From contig NZ_LT907842.1 in the NCBI RefSeq assembly GCF_900215245.1, forward strand, positions 1,612,001 through 1,676,000: 64,000 bases of DNA, in the 5' to 3' direction. This stretch comes from Pseudomonas fluorescens. GTDB lineage: Bacteria > Pseudomonadota > Gammaproteobacteria > Pseudomonadales > Pseudomonadaceae. Each line of letters begins with the position of its first letter. The stretch's first letter is position 1. The notes below the pieces were generated by a model that had not been told where the DNA came from, ran no database searches, and saw only the letters and a list, made by a program, of their open reading frames with translations. The translations under genes were made by a program, and so were the position numbers. Below are positions 55,095 to 63,798 of the stretch, piece after piece.

Positions 55095-55760
55095 ATGATC
55101 GACCTTTCCACCTGGAACCTGAGCATTCCTGTCGGCTCCCCGCCTGCGACCATCGACACCCCAAAACTGTTGAGCGGCTTCAAGGACCAATATTTCCAGG
55201 CCGAAGGCAGCAACGTGCAATTCTGGACACCCGTGACCGGCACCCGCACCGAAAACGCCATCTACCCGCGCAGCGAACTGCGCGAAACCTACGCCGACGG
55301 GCGCCTGCGCAACTGGACTTACAACGAGGCCAACAACTTCCTGCGCGCCACCGTGACCGTCAACCAAGTGCCTTCCAGCGGCAAAGTGGTCATCGGCCAG
55401 ATTCACGCGTACGACAGCCAGAAACCGCTGATCAAGCTGGAATACCAATTCAAGGAAAAGACCCAGACCGGCAACATCGTCGCCAAGGTGCGCATGCGCC
55501 CGGATGATGGTGAGGGGCGCGTGGTCACCGTCGCCAGTAACGTGCCATTGGATAAGAGCTTCACCTATGTGATCAACCTCAATAAGGCCGGCTTGCTCAG
55601 CGTATCTGCCGCAGACGGCCAATGGAACGAGCGCATTGGCGCCGCGTGGGCTGCGAAACCGCTGTACTTCAAGGCAGGGGTGTATGTGCAGGACAACAGT
55701 GGGAACAGTAAGGAAGGCGCACGCGTGACGTTTGCCAAGTTGGACATTGACCACGAGTAG
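55095..55760 (+). CDS. Polysaccharide lyase family 7 alginate lyase
   Basis: A 221-residue single-domain PL7 lyase cleaving alginate by beta-elimination. All three family motifs are present: YPRSELRE near residue 56, VIGQIHAYD near 98 with the catalytic Gln and His, and YFKAGVYVQ near 195 with the catalytic Tyr. No signal peptide is visible at the start MIDLSTWNLSIPVGS, so it may be cytoplasmic or leave by another route. AAGG lies before the ATG. It is monocistronic and next to a cyclic-di-GMP gene. Confidence 0.92.
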   Translation: MIDLSTWNLSIPVGSPPATIDTPKLLSGFKDQYFQAEGSNVQFWTPVTGTRTENAIYPRSELRETYADGRLRNWTYNEANNFLRATVTVNQVPSSGKVVIGQIHAYDSQKPLIKLEYQFKEKTQTGNIVAKVRMRPDDGEGRVVTVASNVPLDKSFTYVINLNKAGLLSVSAADGQWNERIGAAWAAKPLYFKAGVYVQDNSGNSKEGARVTFAKLDIDHE

Positions 55761-55770
55761 CGCGAGAAAG

Positions 55771-55792
55771 AAGCCCCGTTAACAGCGGGGCT
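55771..55792. terminator. Hairpin between convergent genes
   Basis: AGCCCCGTTAACAGCGGGGCT is a stem of AGCCCCG with CGGGGCT around a short loop, just after the alginate lyase stop and before the stop of the convergent secreted-protein gene. It may serve both. Confidence 0.65.
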
Positions 55793-55803
55793 GCTTGGAG
55801 GGT

Positions 55804-56199
55804 TTATTCAACGCACATCAGCATAAAGCCCATCGAAGAATCGCCGGAGGGTTTGTTATTGCCTACTTTGAGTGTTAATACGTTGACGTAGTTGATGGCC
55901 GGGACACTGCCCAACTTGGCATGGCCATAAAAGATATGTTCATTGGAACTGACATCCGTGACGGAAACTGTACAGAATCGTGGCGGCTGCTTAAAGACAC
56001 CGGGCACGAAGCGGACTTTGTATTCCGAGAAATAATCAGGCTGCGCCGTCAACTTTATCTCTTTCAGCCACTGGGGTGATTGCGCAGTAATCTGGCCTTT
56101 ATCATCAACAGACGCGGTAAAAATCCGGCTATCCGCGTATGCAAAAGAGCCTGTTGCTGCCAGCGCCAGAATGACGCCAACTGTTTTAATAAAACCCAT
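55804..56199 (-). CDS. Secreted hypothetical protein, 131 aa
   Basis: An unrecognised 131-residue protein with a signal peptide MGFIKTVGVILALAATGSFAYA. The mature part has two cysteines (FCTVS and LMCVE) that may form a disulfide and is rich in beta-type residues. GGAGA lies 7 nt before the ATG at 56199, better than the adjacent ATG at 56202. Periplasmic or secreted; function unknown. Confidence 0.7.
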   Translation of the reverse strand: MGFIKTVGVILALAATGSFAYADSRIFTASVDDKGQITAQSPQWLKEIKLTAQPDYFSEYKVRFVPGVFKQPPRFCTVSVTDVSSNEHIFYGHAKLGSVPAINYVNVLTLKVGNNKPSGDSSMGFMLMCVE

Positions 56200-56445
56200 C
56201 ATCAATTCTCCATCATTGAATATCATCAAGGCCAAACCTTAAATGATCCGAGGCCGAAAAAAGCGCGCTTTCAATGACGCACGAACAAAACAGAAAAACT
56301 GTGAAAACACAGCGAACTCAATTCACTCGTTCCCGGAAACTTCCGATTGTAAAAACACCGGGGCGTTTCGATTTGTAGGCAATGTCTGATAAACCCAAGG
56401 ACACTTCATGGGCAATCCAACCGCTTAAACACACCGCTTGTCCGT

Positions 56446-56534
56446 GTGGAAGCCGGGCTTGCCCGCAATGGCAGTGAATGAGCCAATATTTGCGTGCCTG
56501 ACACACCGCCATCGCGGGCAAGCCCGACTCCCAC
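56446..56534. repeat. REPIN of GCCGGGCTTGCCCGC type
   Basis: Arms GTGGAAGCCGGGCTTGCCCG and CATCGCGGGCAAGCCCGACT are inverted. Unlike the other REPINs it is not next to a stop codon. Confidence 0.88.
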
Positions 56535-56719
56535 ATTGGATCTCCATCGATTTAGAGATCGAGGTTGGTCTTACACGACCGTTGCGGGCAGACAGATCGC
56601 CGCTTATAGTTCGCCGGTCGCTGAGAACAGCGATAGGGTTTCGCAGCCCTAACGATACGTGTGTAACCGAGCATCATGAATGCAACGTGGAGCGCTTCTG
56701 CGCCCGACGTTTACTTTAT
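56535..56719. other. Gene-free upstream region of the structured leader
   Basis: About 185 bp without a gene. It has small hairpins CGCTG/CAGCG (near 56632) and AGGG/CCCT (near 56640-56655). It presumably holds the promoter for the leader RNA. Confidence 0.35.
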
Positions 56720-56852
56720 GGTGGCTGTGTGTGGGAGACCTTCGGGTCTGCCGGGTTCCTCGTATCCTCGGTCTGCGAACCCGCACACAGCTACCACCCA
56801 TTCGTTTCGCAGCGATCGGCGGTAGTCCTTCTAGATACGAGGAATATTTGCC
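56720..56852 (+). ncRNA. Structured 5' leader RNA (three-way junction with anti-Shine-Dalgarno loop)
   Basis: Stem P1 pairs GGTGGCTGTGTG (56720-56731) with CACACAGC...CACC (56784-56798) apart from a 3-nt bulge. Inside it, P2 is AGACC-TTCG-GGTCT (56736-56749), a UUCG tetraloop hairpin. P3 pairs CGGGTTC (56752-56758) with GAACCCG (56777-56783). TTCCTCGTATC in the P3 strand and loop (56756-56766) is the exact complement of GATACGAGGAA (56834-56844), which contains the Shine-Dalgarno of the following gene. This looks like a translation-control switch. Confidence 0.75.
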
Positions 56853-57140
56853 ATGACCGACCCATTACCACCCCGCCGCTTCTACACCTGCACCGAGTCC
56901 GCCACCGATTCACCCGTGCTCTTGATCGACAGCGCCGCCCCATTGCCCGACCTCCACGCCTGCCTGCGCGAACGCCTCAACGCCGCCCTCGAACACCTCA
57001 ACCTGATGGCCTGCTCCAGCCTGCCGGACTTCGCCGAGCGCGACCTGAATAACGTGGCCAATACCGCACGTATTCTGGTGCAGGACGTGAGTGATGTGTT
57101 CCGCGTCATCGAGCACCGAGGCTTCGATACCGCCGCCTGA
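56853..57140 (+). CDS. Small DUF3077/DUF6124-like protein behind a structured leader
   Basis: A 95-residue acidic, helical protein starting MTDPLPPRRFYTCTES. It resembles the short multi-copy Pseudomonas families DUF3077 or DUF6124 (F-x-V-x-x-A pattern, then Leu/Ala-rich helices ending VQDVSDVFRVIE), but I cannot assign it surely. AGGA lies 9 nt before the ATG and is part of the complementarity to the leader loop. An intrinsic terminator follows 15 nt after the stop, so this is a monocistronic unit. Function unknown. Confidence 0.75.
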   Translation: MTDPLPPRRFYTCTESATDSPVLLIDSAAPLPDLHACLRERLNAALEHLNLMACSSLPDFAERDLNNVANTARILVQDVSDVFRVIEHRGFDTAA

Positions 57141-57154
57141 TCAAATCCCACCCA

Positions 57155-57187
57155 CAAAAAAGCCCGCATCGCTGCGGGCTTCTTTTT
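57155..57187. terminator. Bidirectional intrinsic terminator
   Basis: AGCCCGCATCGCTGCGGGCT with A6 on the left and a T-rich run (TCTTTTT) on the right, placed between the convergent DUF gene and fba. It can end transcripts from both sides. Confidence 0.92.
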
Positions 57188-57200
57188 AAACGCTTAAGGC

Positions 57201-58265
57201 TTAGTTCACCTTAGCGTTCAACTCACCTTTCAAATACCGCTGGTACATCGCTTCCAACGAGATCGGTTTGATCTTCGAAGCATTACCGGCAGTACCAAAC
57301 GCTTCGTAGCGAGCGATACACACGTCACGCATCGCGGTCACGGTGGCGCCGAAGAATTTACGTGGGTCAAATTCGCTCGGGTTGGTGGCCATCAGGCGAC
57401 GCATCGCGCCGGTGGACGCCAGGCGCAGGTCGGTGTCGATGTTGACTTTGCGCACGCCGTACTTGATGCCTTCGACGATTTCTTCAACCGGCACGCCGTA
57501 GGTTTCTTTGATGTCGCCGCCGTACTGGTTGATGATCGCCAGCCACTCTTGCGGTACCGAGGAAGAACCGTGCATCACCAGGTGGGTGTTAGGGATGCGT
57601 TTGTGGATTTCCTTGATGCGGTCGATGGCCAACACGTCGCCGGTAGGTGGCTTGGTGAACTTGTAAGCGCCGTGGCTGGTGCCGATGGCGATGGCCAGGG
57701 CGTCCACTTGGGTCTTCTTCACGAAGTCGGCCGCTTCTTCCGGGTCGGTCAGCATTTGGCTGTGGTCCAACACGCCTTCGGCGCCGATGCCGTCTTCTTC
57801 GCCGGCCATCCCGGTTTCCAGGGAACCCAGGCAACCCAGCTCGCCTTCAACCGAGACGCCGCAGGCGTGAGCCATGGCCACGGTCTGTTGGGTGACGCGC
57901 ACGTTGTACTCGTAGTCGGTTGGGGTCTTGCCGTCTTCGCCCAGGGAGCCGTCCATCATCACCGAGCTGAAGCCCAGTTGGATGGAGCGCTGGCACACGT
58001 CAGGGCTGGTGCCGTGGTCCTGGTGCATGCACACCGGGATGTGTGGGAATTCTTCGATCGCCGCGAGGATCAGGTGACGCAGGAACGGGGCGCCGGCGTA
58101 TTTGCGGGCACCGGCCGAAGCCTGGACGATCACTGGGGAGTCGGTCTTGTCAGCGGCTTCCATGATGGCGCGCATCTGCTCAAGGTTGTTGACGTTAAAG
58201 GCTGGGACGCCGTAGCCGAACTCGGCTGCGTGGTCCAGCATTTGACGCATGCTGATAAGTGCCAT
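57201..58265 (-). CDS. fba: Fructose-bisphosphate aldolase, class II
   Basis: A zinc-dependent aldolase, 354 residues, of the Calvin-cycle subtype (type B). Metal and substrate motifs [15 protein letters not shown] near residue 81, [11 protein letters not shown] near 140, [10 protein letters not shown] near 195 and MHGSSSVP near 230 are intact. It interconverts fructose-1,6-bisphosphate with DHAP and glyceraldehyde-3-phosphate, mostly toward gluconeogenesis in pseudomonads lacking phosphofructokinase. It is downstream of pgk and the lipoprotein genes on the same strand. Confidence 0.97.
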   Translation of the reverse strand: MALISMRQMLDHAAEFGYGVPAFNVNNLEQMRAIMEAADKTDSPVIVQASAGARKYAGAPFLRHLILAAIEEFPHIPVCMHQDHGTSPDVCQRSIQLGFSSVMMDGSLGEDGKTPTDYEYNVRVTQQTVAMAHACGVSVEGELGCLGSLETGMAGEEDGIGAEGVLDHSQMLTDPEEAADFVKKTQVDALAIAIGTSHGAYKFTKPPTGDVLAIDRIKEIHKRIPNTHLVMHGSSSVPQEWLAIINQYGGDIKETYGVPVEEIVEGIKYGVRKVNIDTDLRLASTGAMRRLMATNPSEFDPRKFFGATVTAMRDVCIARYEAFGTAGNASKIKPISLEAMYQRYLKGELNAKVN

Positions 58266-58424
58266 TGTGTTGTCTCTCCCGATCGAGGGTCGTTAATCGT
58301 GCAAGCCTGCCGTAGCGGCGACTGCTATTCAAGTTATTGCAGATCAAGGGGTTAAGGCCTGGCCTGCTGAATCGTTATTGCAGTGTCCGGTTCAAAATCC
58401 ATGTCACTTTGGAACCGGATCTAC

Positions 58425-58451
58425 TGCGGGAGCAGGCTTGCTCGCTCCCAC
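58425..58451. repeat. Collapsed REP remnant
   Basis: TGCGGGAGCAGGCTTGCTCG runs straight into CTCCCAC, as if the middle of a REPIN was deleted. It lies between the MliC-like gene stop and fba. Confidence 0.7.
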
Positions 58452-58488
58452 ATTTTTGATCTCATCACATTCCAGACCCTGTTCTGTC

Positions 58489-58821
58489 TTATTGGGCCTT
58501 GCAGCCACGCCCAATCAAATCATCGGTGGCGACCCAGTAAATCAGGCCTTCCTCACCTTTTGTGTGAAACGCCAATTGATCGTTGCTGTACAGCACGCCC
58601 GAGGCGGCAACGTCTTGCTTAAGACGGTAAACCTGGTCCGAACCACCGAGGCGAACATCCACCTCGGAACGGGCCTGATTGGCAAAGCGCCAGTTGATCT
58701 CGGCCTTGCTGTCGCAAGTCCAGGTCGTCCACTTGTCCGCCGGCTCTGCCTTGTTGAACATGTTCATGCTGCTGCAACCGGCCAATAAGGCCACTGCAAC
58801 CAGGGCGAATACGCCTTTCAT
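58489..58821 (-). CDS. MliC-like lipoprotein (lysozyme inhibitor family)
   Basis: A 110-residue lipoprotein with lipobox LLAGC at residue 15, so acylated on Cys15 and placed at the inner or outer membrane. The mature part has WTCDSKAEINWRFANQ and a late cysteine (GRGCKAQ), the pattern of MliC/PliC C-type lysozyme inhibitors. GAGG lies 7 nt before the ATG at 58821. It follows another small lipoprotein gene in the pgk-fba interval. Confidence 0.75.
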   Translation of the reverse strand: MKGVFALVAVALLAGCSSMNMFNKAEPADKWTTWTCDSKAEINWRFANQARSEVDVRLGGSDQVYRLKQDVAASGVLYSNDQLAFHTKGEEGLIYWVATDDLIGRGCKAQ

Positions 58822-58882
58822 TGCCAATCCTCGAACGGCGACTCGAAGGCCGCCACTGCTGTCGGTTAATTGATCAGACCGG

Positions 58883-59110
58883 TCATGGGCAACCCTGTTC
58901 CTGACCGTTGGGCGCAGCGTCGTATTTCTCCAGCCGTTCATTGCCGATGCGCTTGTTGATCACCGGCATGGTCTCGGCTTGCCAGTCAGCCTGGTAGCAG
59001 CTCTTTTTCTGCCCCGGCGCCGGCTTTTCAGAGTCCGGCGCTGCGCGTTGCGTGCTACCGCAGCCGGCCAACAGGCCTGCTGCGATTACCAGTGCCAACG
59101 ACTTGATCAT
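58883..59110 (-). CDS. Small lipoprotein, 75 aa
   Basis: A 75-residue lipoprotein, MIKSLALVIAAGLLAGC with lipobox LLAGC (Cys17). The mature part has two more cysteines (KSCYQADW and QGCP) and a Lys/Pro-rich linker. AGGAG lies 7 nt before the ATG. It is unrecognised, and stands 29 nt downstream of pgk. Confidence 0.75.
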   Translation of the reverse strand: MIKSLALVIAAGLLAGCGSTQRAAPDSEKPAPGQKKSCYQADWQAETMPVINKRIGNERLEKYDAAPNGQEQGCP

Positions 59111-59139
59111 GGGAAGACTCCTTTTCCGGATCACGAGCC

Positions 59140-60303
59140 TTAGCCTTTGGCTCGGGTTTCCAGCACTTCAACGGCCGGCAGGACTTTGCCTTCGACGAAT
59201 TCCAGGAATGCGCCGCCACCGGTAGAAATGTAGGAGATCTGGTCAGCAACGCCATATTTATCGATGGCTGCCAAGGTGTCGCCACCGCCGGCGATGGAGA
59301 AGGCAGCGCTTTGAGCAATAGCCTGGGCCAGGACTTTGGTGCCGTTGCCGAATTGATCGAACTCGAACACGCCAACCGGGCCGTTCCACAAAATGGTCTT
59401 GGACGACTTCAGCAGTTCAGCGAAGTTGGCCGCTGTTTGCGGGCCGATATCCAGGATCATGTCGTCGGCAGCCACGTCCGCGATGAGCTTGACGGTGGCT
59501 GCAGCGCTTTCGGCAAACTCCTTGGCGACCACCACATCCACCGGCAACGGCACACTCACTTTTGCCGCAATGGCGCGGGCGGTGTCGAGCAGGTCCGGCT
59601 CATACAGGGACTTGCCCACCGGGTGACCGGCTGCCGCCAGGAAGGTATTGGCAATGCCGCCGCCGACGATCAACTGGTTGCAGATCTGGCTCAGGCTGTT
59701 GAGTACGTCGAGTTTGGTGGAAACTTTGGAACCGGCCACGATGGCAGCCATCGGTTGCGCCGGAGCGCCCAAGGCCTTGCCCAGTGCATCCAGCTCAGCG
59801 GCCAGCAGCGGGCCGGCGGCGGCGACTTTGGCGAACTTGGCCACGCCGTGGGTCGAACCCTCAGCGCGGTGAGCGGTGCCGAAGGCGTCCATTACGAACA
59901 CGTCGCACAGGGCTGCGTATTGCTGGGCCAGTTCGTCGCTGTTCTTTTTCTCGCCTTTGTTAAAGCGCACGTTTTCGAACAGCACAATGTCGCCTGGCTT
60001 GACGTCGACGCCACCCAGGTAATCAGCCACCAACGGCACGTCACGGCCCAGCGCCTTGCTCAGGTAGTCGGCCACCGGCTTGAGGCTGTTTTCGGCGGAG
60101 AACTCACCTTCGGTCGGGCGACCCAGGTGGGAGCAGACCATCACGGCCGCGCCTTTTTCCAGGGCCAGCTTGATGGTCGGCAGCGAGGCCAGGATTCGCG
60201 CATCGCTGGTGACAACACCGTCCTTGACGGGGACGTTGAGGTCTTCGCGAATCAGTACGCGCTTACCTTGCAGATCGAGGTCGGTCATCTTCAACACGGT
60301 CAT
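59140..60303 (-). CDS. pgk: Phosphoglycerate kinase
   Basis: A 387-residue kinase transferring phosphate between 1,3-bisphosphoglycerate and ADP. The N-terminal substrate region [14 protein letters not shown] and the glycine-rich [18 protein letters not shown] (near residue 205), plus the late GGGDTLAAI, are intact. It lies 17 nt after epd in the tkt-epd-pgk-fba set, typical of pseudomonads. Confidence 0.98.
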   Translation of the reverse strand: MTVLKMTDLDLQGKRVLIREDLNVPVKDGVVTSDARILASLPTIKLALEKGAAVMVCSHLGRPTEGEFSAENSLKPVADYLSKALGRDVPLVADYLGGVDVKPGDIVLFENVRFNKGEKKNSDELAQQYAALCDVFVMDAFGTAHRAEGSTHGVAKFAKVAAAGPLLAAELDALGKALGAPAQPMAAIVAGSKVSTKLDVLNSLSQICNQLIVGGGIANTFLAAAGHPVGKSLYEPDLLDTARAIAAKVSVPLPVDVVVAKEFAESAAATVKLIADVAADDMILDIGPQTAANFAELLKSSKTILWNGPVGVFEFDQFGNGTKVLAQAIAQSAAFSIAGGGDTLAAIDKYGVADQISYISTGGGAFLEFVEGKVLPAVEVLETRAKG

Positions 60304-60320
60304 GGGTCGCAGTTCCTGAA

Positions 60321-61376
60321 TTACTGTTGAGGTTGTTTAGAGGCGATGTGCAGATAATGGTCCGCAACATCCAGCATTCGGTTGGCAAACCCCCATTCGT
60401 TGTCGAACCAGGCCAGGATGTTCACCAGCCTGGGGCCGGAAACACGGGTTTGGCTGGCATCGACAATCGCCGAATGCGGGTCATGGTTGAAATCACAACT
60501 GGCGTGCGGCAACTCGGTGTAGGCCAAAAGGCCCTTGAGCGGGCCGCTGGTGGCGGCGTCGCGCAAAATCCGGTTGACCTCAGTGGCATCGGTATCGCTG
60601 ACGGTTTGCATGGTGATGTCCAGGCAGGACACGTTCACCGTCGGCACCCGTACGGCTTTGGCCTGGATTCGCCCGGCAAGTTCCGGCAATAACCGTTCGA
60701 TACCACGCGCCAGGCCGGTGGACACCGGAATCACCGACTGGAAGGCCGAACGTGTACGCCGCAGGTCCTCGTGGTGATAAGCGTCGATCACCGGCTGGTC
60801 ATTCATGGCCGAGTGGATGGTGGTGATAGACACGTAATCCAGGCCAATCGCCTGATCCAGCAGGCGCAACAGCGGTACGCTGCAGTTGGTGGTGCAGGAG
60901 GCGTTGGACACCAGCAGTTCATTGCCGGTCAGGCAGTCCTGGTTGATGCCGTAGACGATGGTGGCGTCGACATCCGCCTCGCTGGCCATCGGCTGGGAAA
61001 ACAGCACACGCGGCGCACCGGCGTCGAGAAAACGCTGGCCATCGGCACGGGTGTTGTAAGCACCGGAGCATTCCAACACCAGGTCGACGCCCAGCGCCGC
61101 CCAGTCGATGCCCTCGGGGGTGGCACTGCGTAGTACTTTTACGCAGTCGCCATTGATATGCAGACAATCGCCGTCGACCCGCACTTCGCCGGGGAACCGG
61201 CCGTGGGTGGAGTCAAAGCGTGTCAGGTATTCGATACTGGCCATGTCGGCCAAATCGTTGATCGCGACAATTTCAAACCCGGCAGCCGCCCCTCGTTCGA
61301 ACAGAGCACGCAAGACGCAACGACCAATGCGGCCGTAGCCGTTGAGTGCAACTTTGTAGCGACGCGGTTGAGGCAT
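60321..61376 (-). CDS. epd: D-erythrose-4-phosphate dehydrogenase
   Basis: A GAPDH-fold enzyme making 4-phosphoerythronate for vitamin B6 synthesis. The 351 residues have the NAD motif [14 protein letters not shown] at the N-terminus and the catalytic SNASCTTNC near residue 160. Neighbourhood with pgk and tkt and the family-typical length favour Epd over GapA; a GapB-type assignment is the alternative. The ATG at 61376 gives [15 protein letters not shown]; the frame continues upstream into a REP doublet and is rejected there. Confidence 0.92.
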   Translation of the reverse strand: MPQPRRYKVALNGYGRIGRCVLRALFERGAAAGFEIVAINDLADMASIEYLTRFDSTHGRFPGEVRVDGDCLHINGDCVKVLRSATPEGIDWAALGVDLVLECSGAYNTRADGQRFLDAGAPRVLFSQPMASEADVDATIVYGINQDCLTGNELLVSNASCTTNCSVPLLRLLDQAIGLDYVSITTIHSAMNDQPVIDAYHHEDLRRTRSAFQSVIPVSTGLARGIERLLPELAGRIQAKAVRVPTVNVSCLDITMQTVSDTDATEVNRILRDAATSGPLKGLLAYTELPHASCDFNHDPHSAIVDASQTRVSGPRLVNILAWFDNEWGFANRMLDVADHYLHIASKQPQQ

Positions 61377-61421
61377 GGGGTTCTCGATTACCTTGGGTAA
61401 TAGGGTGGCTGTTAGATCGCT

Positions 61422-61511
61422 TTCGCGAGCAAGCCCGCTCCCACACTTGAATGGGTTCACAATTGCAACTGTGTGAACCCGATCAAATGTGGGAGCGGGC
61501 TTGCTCGCGAA
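61422..61511. repeat. Outward-facing REP doublet with strong central hairpin
   Basis: Arms TTCGCGAGCAAGCCCGCTCC and GTGGGAGCGGGCTTGCTCGC surround GGGTTCACA and TGTGAACCC, a perfect 9-bp inner repeat. It lies between tkt (stop 31 nt away) and the epd start. Confidence 0.88.
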
Positions 61512-61542
61512 GGCGTCAGTACAGCCACCTCAATCTACAGCC

Positions 61543-63540
61543 TTAGTCTTCCAGCAGTTCTTCAGCCTGACCCAGGATGTTTTCCAGGGTGAAACCAAAC
61601 TCTTCGAACAACGCTGGCGCCGGCGCCGACTCACCGTAGGTGGTCATGCCGATCACGCGGCCTTCCAGGCCCACGTACTTGTACCAGTAGTCGGCGTGAG
61701 CCGCTTCGATGGCAATACGCGCGCTGACCTGCAGCGGCAATACCGATTGCTTGTAGCCGGCGTCCTGGGCTTCGAACACGCTGGTGCACGGCATCGATAC
61801 AACACGCACCTTGCGGCCTTGTTCGGTGAGCTTGTCGTACGCCTGAACGGTCAGGCCCACTTCGGAACCGGTGGAGATCAGGATCAGCTCCGGCTCGCCA
61901 GCGCAGTCCTTGAGCACGTAGCCGCCACGGCTGATGTCGGCGATCTGCGCGTCGGTACGCACTTGGTGTTGCAGGTTCTGACGCGAGAAGATCAGCGCCG
62001 AAGGGCCGTCCTTGCGCTCGATGGCGTGCTTCCAGGCCACGGCGGATTCGACCGCGTCGGCTGGGCGCCAGCAATCCAGGTTCGGCGTGGTACGCAGGCT
62101 GGTCAATTGCTCGACCGGCTGGTGCGTCGGGCCGTCTTCGCCCAGGCCGATGGAGTCGTGGGTGTACACATGGATCACCCGCTTCTTCATCAGCGCGGCC
62201 ATACGCACGGCGTTGCGCGCGTATTCCATGAACATCAGGAAGGTCGCGCCGTAAGGCACCAGGCCGCCGTGCAGGGACACGCCGTTCATGATGGCGCTCA
62301 TGCCGAACTCGCGCACGCCGTAGTACATGTAGTTACCGCTGGCGTCTTCCGCCGAAACACCTTTGCAACCTTTCCACAGGGTCAGGTTGGAACCGGCCAG
62401 GTCAGCCGAACCGCCGAGGATCTCAGGCAGCAGCGGGCCGAAGGCATTCAGGGTGTTCTGGCTGGCTTTACGGCTGGCGATGGTCTCGCCCTTGGCCGCG
62501 ACTTCGGCGATGTAGGCCGAGGCTTTTTCCGAGAAGTCGGCAGGCAGGTCACCGGCCAGGCGACGCACCAGTTCGTTGGCCAATGCCGGGAATTCGGCGG
62601 AGTAGGCAGCGAAACGCTGGTCCCACTCGGCTTCGGTCGCCAGGCCTTTTTCCTTGGCGCTCCACTCGGCGTAGATGTCGGCCGGGATTTCGAACGGGCC
62701 GTGGTTCCACTTCAGCGCTTCGCGGGTTAGGGCGATTTCCGCGTCACCCAGCGGGGCGCCGTGGCAGTCTTCTTTACCTTGCTTGTTCGGCGAGCCGAAA
62801 CCGATGGTGGTCTTGCAGCAGATCAGGGTCGGCTGCTCGCTTTTGCGCGCGGTGTCGATGGCGGTCTTGATCTCTTCCGGATCGTGGCCGTCCACGTTGC
62901 GGATTACTTGCCAGTTGTAGGCTTCGAAACGCTTCGGGGTGTCATCGGTGAACCAGCCTTCGACTTCGCCGTCGATGGAGATGCCGTTGTCATCGTAGAA
63001 GGCAATCAGCTTGCCCAGGCCCAGGGTACCGGCCAGGGAAGCGACTTCGTGGGAAATGCCTTCCATCATGCAGCCATCACCGAGGAACACATAGGTGTGG
63101 TGGTCGACGATGTTGTGGCCAGGGCGGTTGAACTGCGCGCCCAGTACTTTTTCAGCCAGCGCGAAACCAACCGCGTTGGCCAGGCCTTGGCCCAGGGGAC
63201 CGGTGGTGGTCTCGACGCCTGGGGTGTAGCCGAATTCCGGGTGGCCCGGGGTGCGGCTGTGCAGCTGGCGGAAGCTCTTGAGGTCATCAATAGTGACGTC
63301 GTAGCCGGTCAGGTGCAGCAGCGAATAAATCAGCATCGAGCCGTGGCCGTTGGACAGCACGAAGCGGTCACGGTCGGCGAACGACGGGTTGCTCGGGTTG
63401 TGTTTCAGGTAGTCACGCCAAAGTACCTCGGCGATATCCGCCATGCCCATCGGGGCACCGGGATGGCCGCTGTTGGCTTTTTGCACGGCATCCATGCTGA
63501 GGGCACGAATGGCGTTGGCACGCTCACGACGGCTGGGCAT
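61543..63540 (-). CDS. tkt: Transketolase
   Basis: A 665-residue thiamine-diphosphate enzyme of the pentose phosphate pathway. The N-terminal [20 protein letters not shown] and [17 protein letters not shown] motif ([16 protein letters not shown]), the ThDP-binding [12 protein letters not shown] near residue 155, and the C-terminal pyrimidine and substrate motifs ([16 protein letters not shown] near 468) are intact. AGGAGA lies 6 nt before the ATG at 63540. It is divergent from the ArsR-type regulator, with a perfect palindrome between them. Confidence 0.98.
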   Translation of the reverse strand: MPSRRERANAIRALSMDAVQKANSGHPGAPMGMADIAEVLWRDYLKHNPSNPSFADRDRFVLSNGHGSMLIYSLLHLTGYDVTIDDLKSFRQLHSRTPGHPEFGYTPGVETTTGPLGQGLANAVGFALAEKVLGAQFNRPGHNIVDHHTYVFLGDGCMMEGISHEVASLAGTLGLGKLIAFYDDNGISIDGEVEGWFTDDTPKRFEAYNWQVIRNVDGHDPEEIKTAIDTARKSEQPTLICCKTTIGFGSPNKQGKEDCHGAPLGDAEIALTREALKWNHGPFEIPADIYAEWSAKEKGLATEAEWDQRFAAYSAEFPALANELVRRLAGDLPADFSEKASAYIAEVAAKGETIASRKASQNTLNAFGPLLPEILGGSADLAGSNLTLWKGCKGVSAEDASGNYMYYGVREFGMSAIMNGVSLHGGLVPYGATFLMFMEYARNAVRMAALMKKRVIHVYTHDSIGLGEDGPTHQPVEQLTSLRTTPNLDCWRPADAVESAVAWKHAIERKDGPSALIFSRQNLQHQVRTDAQIADISRGGYVLKDCAGEPELILISTGSEVGLTVQAYDKLTEQGRKVRVVSMPCTSVFEAQDAGYKQSVLPLQVSARIAIEAAHADYWYKYVGLEGRVIGMTTYGESAPAPALFEEFGFTLENILGQAEELLED

Positions 63541-63732
63541 CGCTGATCTCCTGGGGTTTGAATATAGAAACCGAAAAAAGGACCGGCATTTTCCCTCAGC
63601 CACCGCCTGCGGGCAATGACAGATAGTCACTTGACGGTGTTTTTCCTGCGCATTGCCCGGCAATCGCTTGCAGAAACGCCCCACGGCTTCGTCTAAAGGT
63701 TATAGCGGTGGCTTATAACCGCCACTTATCGA

Positions 63733-63758
63733 CCAATATCAAAACTTTTTGATATTGG
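63733..63758. promoter_or_regulatory. Perfect 26-bp palindrome, candidate operator
   Basis: CCAATATCAAAA (63733-63744) and TTTTGATATTGG (63747-63758) are exact inverted repeats around a CT centre. They lie 41 bp upstream of the ArsR-type regulator start and 193 bp upstream of tkt. Autoregulation by the ArsR-type protein is the simplest reading. Confidence 0.75.
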
Positions 63759-63798
63759 CCTTGCAGGGATTTACACCCATCACTAGACTGCTGGCCTT

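Noticed and set aside
54870..55754. A 294-codon minus-strand open frame over the alginate lyase
   Set aside because: The plus-strand frame has all PL7 motifs; the minus frame has none.
2273..61511. Repeated GTGGGAG palindromes as a CRISPR array
   Set aside because: They are scattered between genes as inverted pairs, without regular spacers or cas genes; they are REP/REPIN elements.
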